Source: Euwallacea fornicatus
Taxonomy: Eukaryota; Arthropoda; Insecta; Coleoptera; Curculionidae
Length of the DNA stretch: 64,000 nucleotides
NCBI RefSeq assembly: GCF_040115645.1
Contig: NW_027096019.1
Coordinates: 806,001-870,000, forward strand
Direction: 5' to 3'
This document shows, in pieces, positions 1 to 11,564 of the stretch. The position numbers and the translations under genes are program-made. Positions within the stretch are counted from its first letter, which is position 1; each line of letters opens with the position of its first letter. The notes beneath the pieces are model-generated. The model was not told the DNA's origin, did not search any database, and was given only the letters and a program-made list of their open reading frames with translations.

Positions 1-44
1 TTGAAAAGTCACGAAAGATGTGTGTTTGAGCACATAAATTACTC

Positions 45-58
45 GTTTTCTAGAAAAC
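45..58. repeat. 14-bp perfect palindrome in each monomer (first instance)
   Basis: GTTTTCTAGAAAAC reads the same on both strands and lies at monomer positions 45-58. It recurs about every 174 bp through the arrays. A minority monomer type has GTTTTCTGGAAAAC, which disturbs only the two central pairs. The site could bind a dimeric protein or extrude as a small cruciform; both are inference. It does not match the CENP-B box as I know it. Confidence 0.85.
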
Positions 59-166
59 TCACCAAGATACAATGAAGCCTTCTTAGTCGTGTCAAAGAGC
101 TCGTCGAGGTGATTCTGTGGTCAAATTTTGAAGGTAGTTGGAGCTCATTTGCCGAAGTTACGGAGG

Positions 167-179
167 TTCAAAGCTTGAA
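167..179. repeat. TTCAA-NNN-TTGAA inverted repeat at the monomer junction (first instance)
   Basis: Five-base arms TTCAA and TTGAA flank three variable bases: AGC in one monomer class, AAC in the other, ATC in the rarer divergent class. The arms are kept in almost every monomer while the spacer varies. Exceptions are the AGC-TAGAA version just downstream of retroelement copies A-C and the AAC-ATGAA version near 32881 and 41233. A function is not shown; a short common word in an AT-rich satellite is an alternative. Confidence 0.6.
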
Positions 180-1725
180 AAGTCACGAACGAAGTGTGTT
201 TGTGCACATAAATCACTCGTTTTCTAGAAAACTCACAAACTTACAATGAATCCTTATAAGTCATGTTAAAGAGATCGTCGAGGTGATTCTGAGGTCAAAT
301 TTTAACGGTGTTTGGAGCCCATCTGCCGAAGTTCCTGAGGTTCAAAGCTTGAAAAGTCACGAAAGATGTGTGTTTGAGCACATAAATTACTCGTTTTCTA
401 GAAAACTCACCAAGATACAATGAAGCCTTATTTGTCATGTTAAAGAGCTCGTCGAGGTGATTCTGTGGTAAAATTTTGAAGCGATTTGGAGCTCATTTGC
501 CGAAGTTACGGAGGTTCAAAGCTTGAAAAGTCACGAAAGATGTGTGTTTGAGCACATAAATTACTCGTTTTCTAGAAAACTCACCAAGATACAATGAAGC
601 CTTATTTGTCATGTTAAAGAGCTCGTCGAGGTGATTCTGTGGTCAAATTTTGAAGGTAGTTGGAGCTCATTTGCCGAAGTTACGTAGGTTCAAAACTTGA
701 AAAGTCACGAAAGATGTGTGTTTGAGCACATAAATTACTCGTTTTCTAGAAAACTCACCAAGATACAATGAAGCCTTCTTAGTCGTGTCAAAGAGCTCGT
801 CGAGGTGATTCTGTGGTCAAATTTTGAAGGTAGTTGGAGCTCATTTGCCGAAGTTACGGAGGTTCAAAGCTTGAAAAGTCACGAAAGATGTGTGTTTGAG
901 CACATAAATTACTCGTTTTCTAGAAAACTCACCAAGATACAATGAAGCCTTCTTAGTCGTGTCAAAGAGCTCGTCGAGGTGATTCTGTGGTCAAATTTTG
1001 AAGGTAGTTGGAGCTCATTTGCCGAAGTTACGTAGGTTCAAAACTTGAAAAGTCACGAAAGATGTGTGTTTGAGCACATAAATTACTCGTTTTCTAGAAA
1101 ACTCACCGAGATACAATGAAGCCTTATTTGTCATGTTAAAGAGCTCGTCGAGGTGATTCTGTGGTCAAATTTTGAAGGTAGTTGGAGCTCATTTGCCGAA
1201 GTTACGGAGGTTCAAAGCTTGAAAAGTCACGAACGAAGTGTGTTTGTGCACATAAATCACTCGTTTTCTAGAAAACTCACCAAGATACAATGAAGCCTCA
1301 TTTGTCATGTTAAAGAGCTCGTCGAGGTGATTCTGTGGTCAAATTTTGAAGGTAGTTGGAGCTCATTTGCCGAAGTTACGTAGGTTCAAAACTTGAAAAG
1401 TCACGAAAGATGTGTGTTTGAGCACATAAATTACTCGTTTTCTAGAAAACTCACCAAGATACAATGAAGCCTTATTTGTCATGTTAAAGAGCTCGTCGAG
1501 GTGATTCTGTGGTAAAATTTTGAAGCGATTTGGAGCTCATTTGCCGAAGTTACGGAGGTTCAAAGCTTGAAAAGTCACGAACGAAGTGTGTTTGTGCACA
1601 TAAATCACTCGTTTTCTAGAAAACTCACCGAGATACAATGAAGCCTTATTTGTCATGTTAAAGAGCTCGTCGAGGTGATTCTGTGGTCAAATTTTGAAGG
1701 TAGTTGGAGCTCATTTGCCGAAGTT

Positions 1726-4428
1726 ACGTAGGTTCAAAACTTGAAAAGTCACGAAAGATGTGTGTTTGAGCACATAAATTACTCGTTTTCTAGAAAACTC
1801 ACCGAGATACAATGAAGCCTTATTTGTCATGTTAAAGAGCTCGTCGAGGTGATTCTGTGGTCAAATTTTGAAGGTAGTTGGAGCTCATTTGCCGAAGTTA
1901 CGTAGGTTCAAAACTTGAAAAGTCACGAAAGATGTGTGTTTGTGCACATAAATTACTCGTTTTCTGGAAAACTCACCGAGATACAATGAAGCCTTATTTG
2001 TCATGTTAAAGAGCTCGTCGAGGTGATTCTGTGGTCAAATTTTGAAGGTAGTTGGAGCTCATTTGCCGAAGTTACGGAGGTTCAAAGCTTGAAAAGTCAC
2101 GAACGAAGTGTGTTTGTGCACATAAATCACTCGTTTTCTAGAAAACTCACCAAGATACAATGAAGCCTCATTTGTCATGTTAAAGAGCTCGTCGAGGTGA
2201 TTCTGTGGTCAAATTTTGAAGGTAGTTGGAGCTCATTTGCCGAAGTTACGTAGGTTCAAAACTTGAAAAGTCACGAAAGATGTGTGTTTGAGCACATAAA
2301 TTACTCGTTTTCTAGAAAACTCACCAAGATACAATGAAGCCTTATTTGTCATGTTAAAGAGCTCGTCGAGGTGATTCTGTGGTAAAATTTTGAAGCGATT
2401 TGGAGCTCATTTGCCGAAGTTACGGAGGTTCAAAGCTTGAAAAGTCACGAACGAAGTGTGTTTGTGCACATAAATCACTCGTTTTCTAGAAAACTCACCG
2501 AGATACAATGAAGCCTTATTTGTCATGTTAAAGAGCTCGTCGAGGTGATTCTGTGGTCAAATTTTGAAGGTAGTTGGAGCTCATTTGCCGAAGTTACGTA
2601 GGTTCAAAACTTGAAAAGTCACGAAAGATGTGTGTTTGTGCACATAAATTACTCGTTTTCTGGAAAACTCACCAAGATACAATGAAGCCTTCTTAGTCGT
2701 GTCAAAGAGCTCGTCGAGGTGATTCTGTGGTCAAATTTTGAAGGTAGTTGGAGCTCATTTGCCGAAGTTACGGAGGTTCAAAGCTTGAAAAGTCACGAAC
2801 GAAGTGTGTTTGTGCACATAAATCACTCGTTTTCTAGAAAACTCACAAACTTACAATGAATCCTTATAAGTCATGTTAAAGAGATCGTCGAGGTGATTCT
2901 GAGGTCAAATTTTAACGGTGTTTGGAGCCCATCTGCCGAAGTTCCTGAGGTTCAAAGCTTGAAAAGTCACGAAAGATGTGTGTTTGAGCACATAAATTAC
3001 TCGTTTTCTAGAAAACTCACCAAGATACAATGAAGCCTTCTTAGTCGTGTCAAAGAGCTCGTCGAGGTGATTCTGTGGTCAAATTTTGAAGGTAGTTGGA
3101 GCTCATTTGCCGAAGTTGCGTAGGTTCAAAACTTGAAAAGTCACGAAAGATGTGTGTTTGAGCACATAAATTACTCGTTTTCTAGAAAACTCACCGAGAT
3201 ACAATGAAGCCTTATTTGTCATGTTAAAGAGCTCGTCGAGGTGATTCTGTGGTCAAATTTTGAAGGTAGTTGGAGCTCATTTGCCGAAGTTACGTAGGTT
3301 CAAAACTTGAAAAGTCACGAAAGATGTGTGTTTGTGCACATAAATTACTCGTTTTCTGGAAAACTCACCGAGATACAATGAAGCCTTATTTGTCATGTTA
3401 AAGAGCTCGTCGAGGTGATTCTGTGGTCAAATTTTGAAGGTAGTTGGAGCTCATTTGCCGAAGTTACGGAGGTTCAAAGCTTGAAAAGTCACGAACGAAG
3501 TGTGTTTGTGCACATAAATCACTCGTTTTCTAGAAAACTCACCAAGATACAATGAAGCCTCATTTGTCATGTTAAAGAGCTCGTCGAGGTGATTCTGTGG
3601 TCAAATTTTGAAGGTAGTTGGAGCTCATTTGCCGAAGTTACGTAGGTTCAAAACTTGAAAAGTCACGAAAGATGTGTGTTTGAGCACATAAATTACTCGT
3701 TTTCTAGAAAACTCACCAAGATACAATGAAGCCTTATTTGTCATGTTAAAGAGCTCGTCGAGGTGATTCTGTGGTAAAATTTTGAAGCGATTTGGAGCTC
3801 ATTTGCCGAAGTTACGGAGGTTCAAAGCTTGAAAAGTCACGAACGAAGTGTGTTTGTGCACATAAATCACTCGTTTTCTAGAAAACTCACCGAGATACAA
3901 TGAAGCCTTATTTGTCATGTTAAAGAGCTCGTCGAGGTGATTCTGTGGTCAAATTTTGAAGGTAGTTGGAGCTCATTTGCCGAAGTTACGTAGGTTCAAA
4001 ACTTGAAAAGTCACGAAAGATGTGTGTTTGTGCACATAAATTACTCGTTTTCTGGAAAACTCACCAAGATACAATGAAGCCTTCTTAGTCGTGTCAAAGA
4101 GCTCGTCGAGGTGATTCTGTGGTCAAATTTTGAAGGTAGTTGGAGCTCATTTGCCGAAGTTACGGAGGTTCAAAGCTTGAAAAGTCACGAACGAAGTGTG
4201 TTTGTGCACATAAATCACTCGTTTTCTAGAAAACTCACAAACTTACAATGAATCCTTATAAGTCATGTTAAAGAGATCGTCGAGGTGATTCTGAGGTCAA
4301 ATTTTAACGGTGTTTGGAGCCCATCTGCCGAAGTTCCTGAGGTTCAAAGCTTGAAAAGTCACGAAAGATGTGTGTTTGAGCACATAAATTACTCGTTTTC
4401 TAGAAAACTCACCAAGATACAATGAAGC
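1726..4428. repeat. Tandem 8-mer (1392-bp) higher-order repeat
   Basis: Bases about 1726-3036 match the sequence 1392 bp (8 x 174) downstream. The rare CAAACTT monomer at 2845 is matched at 4237. The GAACGAAG/CTCATTTG monomer near 2080 is matched near 3472. A GTTACG versus GTTGCG difference (3115) marks the left edge, and a CTTCTTAG versus CTTATTTG difference near 3037/4429 marks the right. This is a typical product of unequal exchange. Edges were placed by eye and are good to a few tens of bases. Confidence 0.75.
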
Positions 4429-7400
4429 CTTATTTGTCATGTTAAAGAGCTCGTCGAGGTGATTCTGTGGTAAAATTTTGAAGCGATTTGGAGCTCATTT
4501 GCCGAAGTTACGGAGGTTCAAAGCTTGAAAAGTCACGAAAGATGTGTGTTTGAGCACATAAATTACTCGTTTTCTAGAAAACTCACCAAGATACAATGAA
4601 GCCTTATTTGTCATGTTAAAGAGCTCGTCGAGGTGATTCTGTGGTCAAATTTTGAAGGTAGTTGGAGCTCATTTGCCGAAGTTACGTAGGTTCAAAACTT
4701 GAAAAGTCACGAAAGATGTGTGTTTGAGCACATAAATTACTCGTTTTCTAGAAAACTCACCAAGATACAATGAAGCCTTCTTAGTCGTGTCAAAGAGCTC
4801 GTCGAGGTGATTCTGTGGTCAAATTTTGAAGGTAGTTGGAGCTCATTTGCCGAAGTTACGGAGGTTCAAAGCTTGAAAAGTCACGAAAGATGTGTGTTTG
4901 AGCACATAAATTACTCGTTTTCTAGAAAACTCACCAAGATACAATGAAGCCTTCTTAGTCGTGTCAAAGAGCTCGTCGAGGTGATTCTGTGGTCAAATTT
5001 TGAAGGTAGTTGGAGCTCATTTGCCGAAGTTACGTAGGTTCAAAACTTGAAAAGTCACGAAAGATGTGTGTTTGAGCACATAAATTACTCGTTTTCTAGA
5101 AAACTCACCGAGATACAATGAAGCCTTATTTGTCATGTTAAAGAGCTCGTCGAGGTGATTCTGTGGTCAAATTTTGAAGGTAGTTGGAGCTCATTTGCCG
5201 AAGTTACGTAGGTTCAAAACTTGAAAATTCACGAAAGATGTGTGTTTGAGCACATAAATTACTCGTTTTCTAGAAAACTCACCGAGATACAATGAAGCCT
5301 TATTTGTCATGTTAAAGAGCTCGTCGAGGTGATTCTGTGGTCAAATTTTGAAGGTAGTTGGAGCTCATTTGCCGAAGTTACGGAGGTTCAAAGCTTGAAA
5401 AGTCACGAACGAAGTGTGTTTGTGCACATAAATCACTCGTTTTCTAGAAAACTCACCAAGATACAATGAAGCCTCATTTGTCATGTTAAAGAGCTCGTCG
5501 AGGTGATTCTGTGGTCAAATTTTGAAGGTAGTTGGAGCTCATTTGCCGAAGTTACGTAGGTTCAAAACTTGAAAAGTCACGAAAGATGTGTGTTTGAGCA
5601 CATAAATTACTCGTTTTCTAGAAAACTCACCAAGATACAATGAAGCCTTATTTGTCATGTTAAAGAGCTCGTCGAGGTGATTCTGTGGTAAAATTTTGAA
5701 GCGATTTGGAGCTCATTTGCCGAAGTTACGGAGGTTCAAAGCTTGAAAAGTCACGAACGAAGTGTGTTTGTGCACATAAATCACTCGTTTTCTAGAAAAC
5801 TCACCGAGATACAATGAAGCCTTATTTGTCATGTTAAAGAGCTCGTCGAGGTGATTCTGTGGTCAAATTTTGAAGGTAGTTGGAGCTCATTTGCCGAAGT
5901 TACGTAGGTTCAAAACTTGAAAAGTCACGAAAGATGTGTGTTTGTGCACATAAATTACTCGTTTTCTGGAAAACTCACCAAGATACAATGAAGCCTTCTT
6001 AGTCGTGTCAAAGAGCTCGTCGAGGTGATTCTGTGGTCAAATTTTGAAGGTAGTTGGAGCTCATTTGCCGAAGTTACGGAGGTTCAAAGCTTGAAAAGTC
6101 ACGAACGAAGTGTGTTTGTGCACATAAATCACTCGTTTTCTAGAAAACTCACAAACTTACAATGAATCCTTATAAGTCATGTTAAAGAGATCGTCGAGGT
6201 GATTCTGAGGTCAAATTTTAACGGTGTTTGGAGCCCATCTGCCGAAGTTCCTGAGGTTCAAAGCTTGAAAAGTCACGAAAGATGTGTGTTTGAGCACATA
6301 AATTACTCGTTTTCTAGAAAACTCACCAAGATACAATGAAGCCTTATTTGTCATGTTAAAGAGCTCGTCGAGGTGATTCTGTGGTAAAATTTTGAAGCGA
6401 TTTGGAGCTCATTTGCCGAAGTTACGGAGGTTCAAAGCTTGAAAAGTCACGAAAGATGTGTGTTTGAGCACATAAATTACTCGTTTTCTAGAAAACTCAC
6501 CAAGATACAATGAAGCCTTATTTGTCATGTTAAAGAGCTCGTCGAGGTGATTCTGTGGTCAAATTTTGAAGGTAGTTGGAGCTCATTTGCCGAAGTTACG
6601 TAGGTTCAAAACTTGAAAAGTCACGAAAGATGTGTGTTTGAGCACATAAATTACTCGTTTTCTAGAAAACTCACCAAGATACAATGAAGCCTTCTTAGTC
6701 GTGTCAAAGAGCTCGTCGAGGTGATTCTGTGGTCAAATTTTGAAGGTAGTTGGAGCTCATTTGCCGAAGTTACGGAGGTTCAAAGCTTGAAAAGTCACGA
6801 AAGATGTGTGTTTGAGCACATAAATTACTCGTTTTCTAGAAAACTCACCAAGATACAATGAAGCCTTCTTAGTCGTGTCAAAGAGCTCGTCGAGGTGATT
6901 CTGTGGTCAAATTTTGAAGGTAGTTGGAGCTCATTTGCCGAAGTTACGTAGGTTCAAAACTTGAAAAGTCACGAAAGATGTGTGTTTGAGCACATAAATT
7001 ACTCGTTTTCTAGAAAACTCACCGAGATACAATGAAGCCTTATTTGTCATGTTAAAGAGCTCGTCGAGGTGATTCTGTGGTCAAATTTTGAAGGTAGTTG
7101 GAGCTCATTTGCCGAAGTTACGTAGGTTCAAAACTTGAAAATTCACGAAAGATGTGTGTTTGAGCACATAAATTACTCGTTTTCTAGAAAACTCACCGAG
7201 ATACAATGAAGCCTTATTTGTCATGTTAAAGAGCTCGTCGAGGTGATTCTGTGGTCAAATTTTGAAGGTAGTTGGAGCTCATTTGCCGAAGTTACGGAGG
7301 TTCAAAGCTTGAAAAGTCACGAACGAAGTGTGTTTGTGCACATAAATCACTCGTTTTCTAGAAAACTCACCAAGATACAATGAAGCCTCATTTGTCATGT

Positions 7401-7858
7401 TAAAGAGCTCGTCGAGGTGATTCTGTGGTCAAATTTTGAAGGTAGTTGGAGCTCATTTGCCGAAGTTACGTAGGTTCAAAACTTGAAAAGTCACGAAAGA
7501 TGTGTGTTTGAGCACATAAATTACTCGTTTTCTAGAAAACTCACCAAGATACAATGAAGCCTTATTTGTCATGTTAAAGAGCTCGTCGAGGTGATTCTGT
7601 GGTAAAATTTTGAAGCGATTTGGAGCTCATTTGCCGAAGTTACGGAGGTTCAAAGCTTGAAAAGTCACGAACGAAGTGTGTTTGTGCACATAAATCACTC
7701 GTTTTCTAGAAAACTCACCGAGATACAATGAAGCCTTATTTGTCATGTTAAAGAGCTCGTCGAGGTGATTCTGTGGTCAAATTTTGAAGGTAGTTGGAGC
7801 TCATTTGCCGAAGTTACGTAGGTTCAAAACTTGAAAAGTCACGAAAGATGTGTGTTTG
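3360..7858. repeat. Tandem 11-mer (1914-bp) higher-order repeat, about 2.3 copies
   Basis: Sequence from about 3360 to 5944 repeats 1914 bp (11 x 174) downstream. Markers that agree are the CAAACTT monomers at 4237 and 6151, and the private GAAAATTCAC variant (normally GAAAAGTCAC) at 5227 and 7141. The match ends where TTTGTGCAC/CTGGA at about 5945 faces TTTGAGCAC/CTAGA at about 7859. The block overlaps the start of the 33-mer duplication, so the 11-mer expansion probably came first. Confidence 0.75.
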
Positions 7859-10800
7859 AGCACATAAATTACTCGTTTTCTAGAAAACTCACCGAGATAC
7901 AATGAAGCCTTATTTGTCATGTTAAAGAGCTCGTCGAGGTGATTCTGTGGTCAAATTTTGAAGGTAGTTGGAGCTCATTTGCCGAAGTTACGTAGGTTCA
8001 AAACTTGAAAAGTCACGAAAGATGTGTGTTTGTGCACATAAATTACTCGTTTTCTGGAAAACTCACCAAGATACAATGAAGCCTTCTTAGTCGTGTCAAA
8101 GAGCTCGTCGAGGTGATTCTGTGGTCAAATTTTGAAGGTAGTTGGAGCTCATTTGCCGAAGTTACGGAGGTTCAAAGCTTGAAAAGTCACGAACGAAGTG
8201 TGTTTGTGCACATAAATCACTCGTTTTCTAGAAAACTCACAAACTTACAATGAATCCTTATAAGTCATGTTAAAGAGATCGTCGAGGTGATTCTGAGGTC
8301 AAATTTTGACGGTGTTTGGAGCCCATCTGCCGAAGTTCCTGAGGTTCAAAGCTTGAAAAGTCACGAAAGATGTGTGTTTGAGCACATAAATTACTCGTTT
8401 TCTAGAAAACTCACCAAGATACAATGAAGCCTTCTTAGTCGTGTCAAAGAGCTCGTCGAGGTGATTCTGTGGTCAAATTTTGAAGGTAGTTGGAGCTCAT
8501 TTGCCGAAGTTACGTAGGTTCAAAACTTGAAAAGTCACGAAAGATGTGTGTTTGAGCACATAAATTACTCGTTTTCTAGAAAACTCACCGAGATACAATG
8601 AAGCCTTATTTGTCATGTTAAAGAGCTCGTCGAGGTGATTCTGTGGTCAAATTTTGAAGGTAGTTGGAGCTCATTTGCCGAAGTTACGGAGGTTCAAAGC
8701 TTGAAAAGTCACGAACGAAGTGTGTTTGTGCACATAAATCACTCGTTTTCTAGAAAACTCACCGAGATACAATGAAGCCTTATTTGTCATGTTAAAGAGC
8801 TCGTCGAGGTGATTCTGTGGTCAAATTTTGAAGGTAGTTGGAGCTCATTTGCCGAAGTTACGTAGGTTCAAAACTTGAAAAGTCACGAAAGATGTGTGTT
8901 TGAGCACATAAATTACTCGTTTTCTAGAAAACTCACCGAGATACAATGAAGCCTTATTTGTCATGTTAAAGAGCTCGTCGAGGTGATTCTGTGGTCAAAT
9001 TTTGAAGGTAGTTGGAGCTCATTTGCCGAAGTTACGTAGGTTCAAAACTTGAAAAGTCACGAAAGATGTGTGTTTGTGCACATAAATTACTCGTTTTCTG
9101 GAAAACTCACCAAGATACAATGAAGCCTTCTTAGTCGTGTCAAAGAGCTCGTCGAGGTGATTCTGTGGTCAAATTTTGAAGGTAGTTGGAGCTCATTTGC
9201 CGAAGTTACGGAGGTTCAAAGCTTGAAAAGTCACGAACGAAGTGTGTTTGTGCACATAAATCACTCGTTTTCTAGAAAACTCACAAACTTACAATGAATC
9301 CTTATAAGTCATGTTAAAGAGATCGTCGAGGTGATTCTGAGGTCAAATTTTGACGGTGTTTGGAGCCCATCTGCCGAAGTTCCTGAGGTTCAAAGCTTGA
9401 AAAGTCACGAAAGATGTGTGTTTGAGCACATAAATTACTCGTTTTCTAGAAAACTCACCAAGATACAATGAAGCCTTATTTGTCATGTTAAAGAGCTCGT
9501 CGAGGTGATTCTGTGGTAAAATTTTGAAGCGATTTGGAGCTCATTTGCCGAAGTTACGGAGGTTCAAAGCTTGAAAAGTCACGAAAGATGTGTGTTTGAG
9601 CACATAAATTACTCGTTTTCTAGAAAACTCACCAAGATACAATGAAGCCTTATTTGTCATGTTAAAGAGCTCGTCGAGGTGATTCTGTGGTCAAATTTTG
9701 AAGGTAGTTGGAGCTCATTTGCCGAAGTTACGTAGGTTCAAAACTTGAAAAGTCACGAAAGATGTGTGTTTGAGCACATAAATTACTCGTTTTCTAGAAA
9801 ACTCACCGAGATACAATGAAGCCTTATTTGTCATGTTAAAGAGCTCGTCGAGGTGATTCTGTGGTCAAATTTTGAAGGTAGTTGGAGCTCATTTGCCGAA
9901 GTTACGGAGGTTCAAAGCTTGAAAAGTCACGAACGAAGTGTGTTTGTGCACATAAATCACTCGTTTTCTAGAAAACTCACCAAGATACAATGAAGCCTCA
10001 TTTGTCATGTTAAAGAGCTCGTCGAGGTGATTCTGTGGTCAAATTTTGAAGGTAGTTGGAGCTCATTTGCCGAAGTTACGTAGGTTCAAAACTTGAAAAG
10101 TCACGAAAGATGTGTGTTTGAGCACATAAATTACTCGTTTTCTAGAAAACTCACCAAGATACAATGAAGCCTTATTTGTCATGTTAAAGAGCTCGTCGAG
10201 GTGATTCTGTGGTAAAATTTTGAAGCGATTTGGAGCTCATTTGCCGAAGTTACGGAGGTTCAAAGCTTGAAAAGTCACGAACGAAGTGTGTTTGTGCACA
10301 TAAATCACTCGTTTTCTAGAAAACTCACCGAGATACAATGAAGCCTTATTTGTCATGTTAAAGAGCTCGTCGAGGTGATTCTGTGGTCAAATTTTGAAGG
10401 TGGTTGGAGCTCATTTGCCGAAGTTACGTAGGTTCAAAACTTGAAAAGTCACGAAAGATGTGTGTTTGAGCACATAAATTACTCGTTTTCTAGAAAACTC
10501 ACCGAGATACAATGAAGCCTTATTTGTCATGTTAAAGAGCTCGTCGAGGTGATTCTGTGGTCAAATTTTGAAGGTAGTTGGAGCTCATTTGCCGAAGTTA
10601 CGTAGGTTCAAAACTTGAAAAGTCACGAAAGATGTGTGTTTGTGCACATAAATTACTCGTTTTCTGGAAAACTCACCAAGATACAATGAAGCCTTCTGAG
10701 CCATGATGAAGAGCTCAACGAGGTGATTCTATGATCAATTTTTGACGGAATTTGAAGCACATTTGCCGAAATTACGGAGGTTCAAATCTTGAAAGGTCAC

Positions 10801-11564
10801 GAAAGATGTGTGTTTGAGCACATAAATTACTCGTTTTCTAGAAAACTCACCAAGATACAATGAAGCCTTCTTAGTCGTGTCAAAGAGCTCGTCGAGGTGA
10901 TTCTGTGGTCAAATTTTGAAGGTAGTTGGAGCTCATTTGCCGAAGTTACGTAGGTTCAAAACTTGAAAAGTCACGAAAGATGTGTGTTTGAGCACATAAA
11001 TGACTCGTTTTCTAGAAAACTCACCAAGATACAATGAAGCCTTATTTGTCATGTTAAAGAGCTCGTCGAGGTGATTCTGTGGTAAAATTTTGAAGCGATT
11101 TGGAGCTCATTTGCCGAAGTTACGGAGGTTCAAAGCTTGAAAAGTCACGAACGAAGTGTGTTTGTGCACATAAATCACTCGTTTTCTAGAAAACTCACCG
11201 AGATACAATGAAGCCTTATTTGTCATGTTAAAGAGCTCGTCGAGGTGATTCTGTGGTCAAATTTTGAAGGTAGTTGGAGCTCATTTGCCGAAGTTGCGTA
11301 GGTTCAAAACTTGAAAAGTCACGAAAGATGTGTGTTTGAGCACATAAATTACTCGTTTTCTAGAAAACTCACCGAGATACAATGAAGCCTTATTTGTCAT
11401 GTTAAAGAGCTCGTCGAGGTGATTCTGTGGTCAAATTTTGAAGGTAGTTGGAGCCCATTTGCCGAAGTTACGTAGGTTCAAAACTTGAAAAGTCACGAAA
11501 GATGTGTGTTTGTGCACATAAATTACTCGTTTTCTGGAAAACTCACCAAGATACAATGAAGCCT
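5823..11564. repeat. 33-mer (5742-bp) higher-order repeat, copy 1
   Basis: This block matches the next 5742 bp (33 x 174). Paired private variants are: CAAACTT monomers at 6151/11893, 8239/13981 and 9283/15025; GAAAATTCAC at 7141/12883; GGTGGTTGG at 10399/16141; the divergent CTGAGCCATGATG monomer at about 10691/16433; AATGACTCG at 11001/16743; GTTGCG at 11293/17035; and GAGCCCATTT at 11451/17193. I found no difference between the copies at the sites I compared. The matched span is almost exactly one unit long, as expected for a direct tandem duplication. Confidence 0.85.

Noticed and set aside
1..174. CENP-B box in the monomer
   Set aside because: I find no stretch of the monomer that fits the CENP-B consensus as I know it; the 14-bp palindrome is a different motif.
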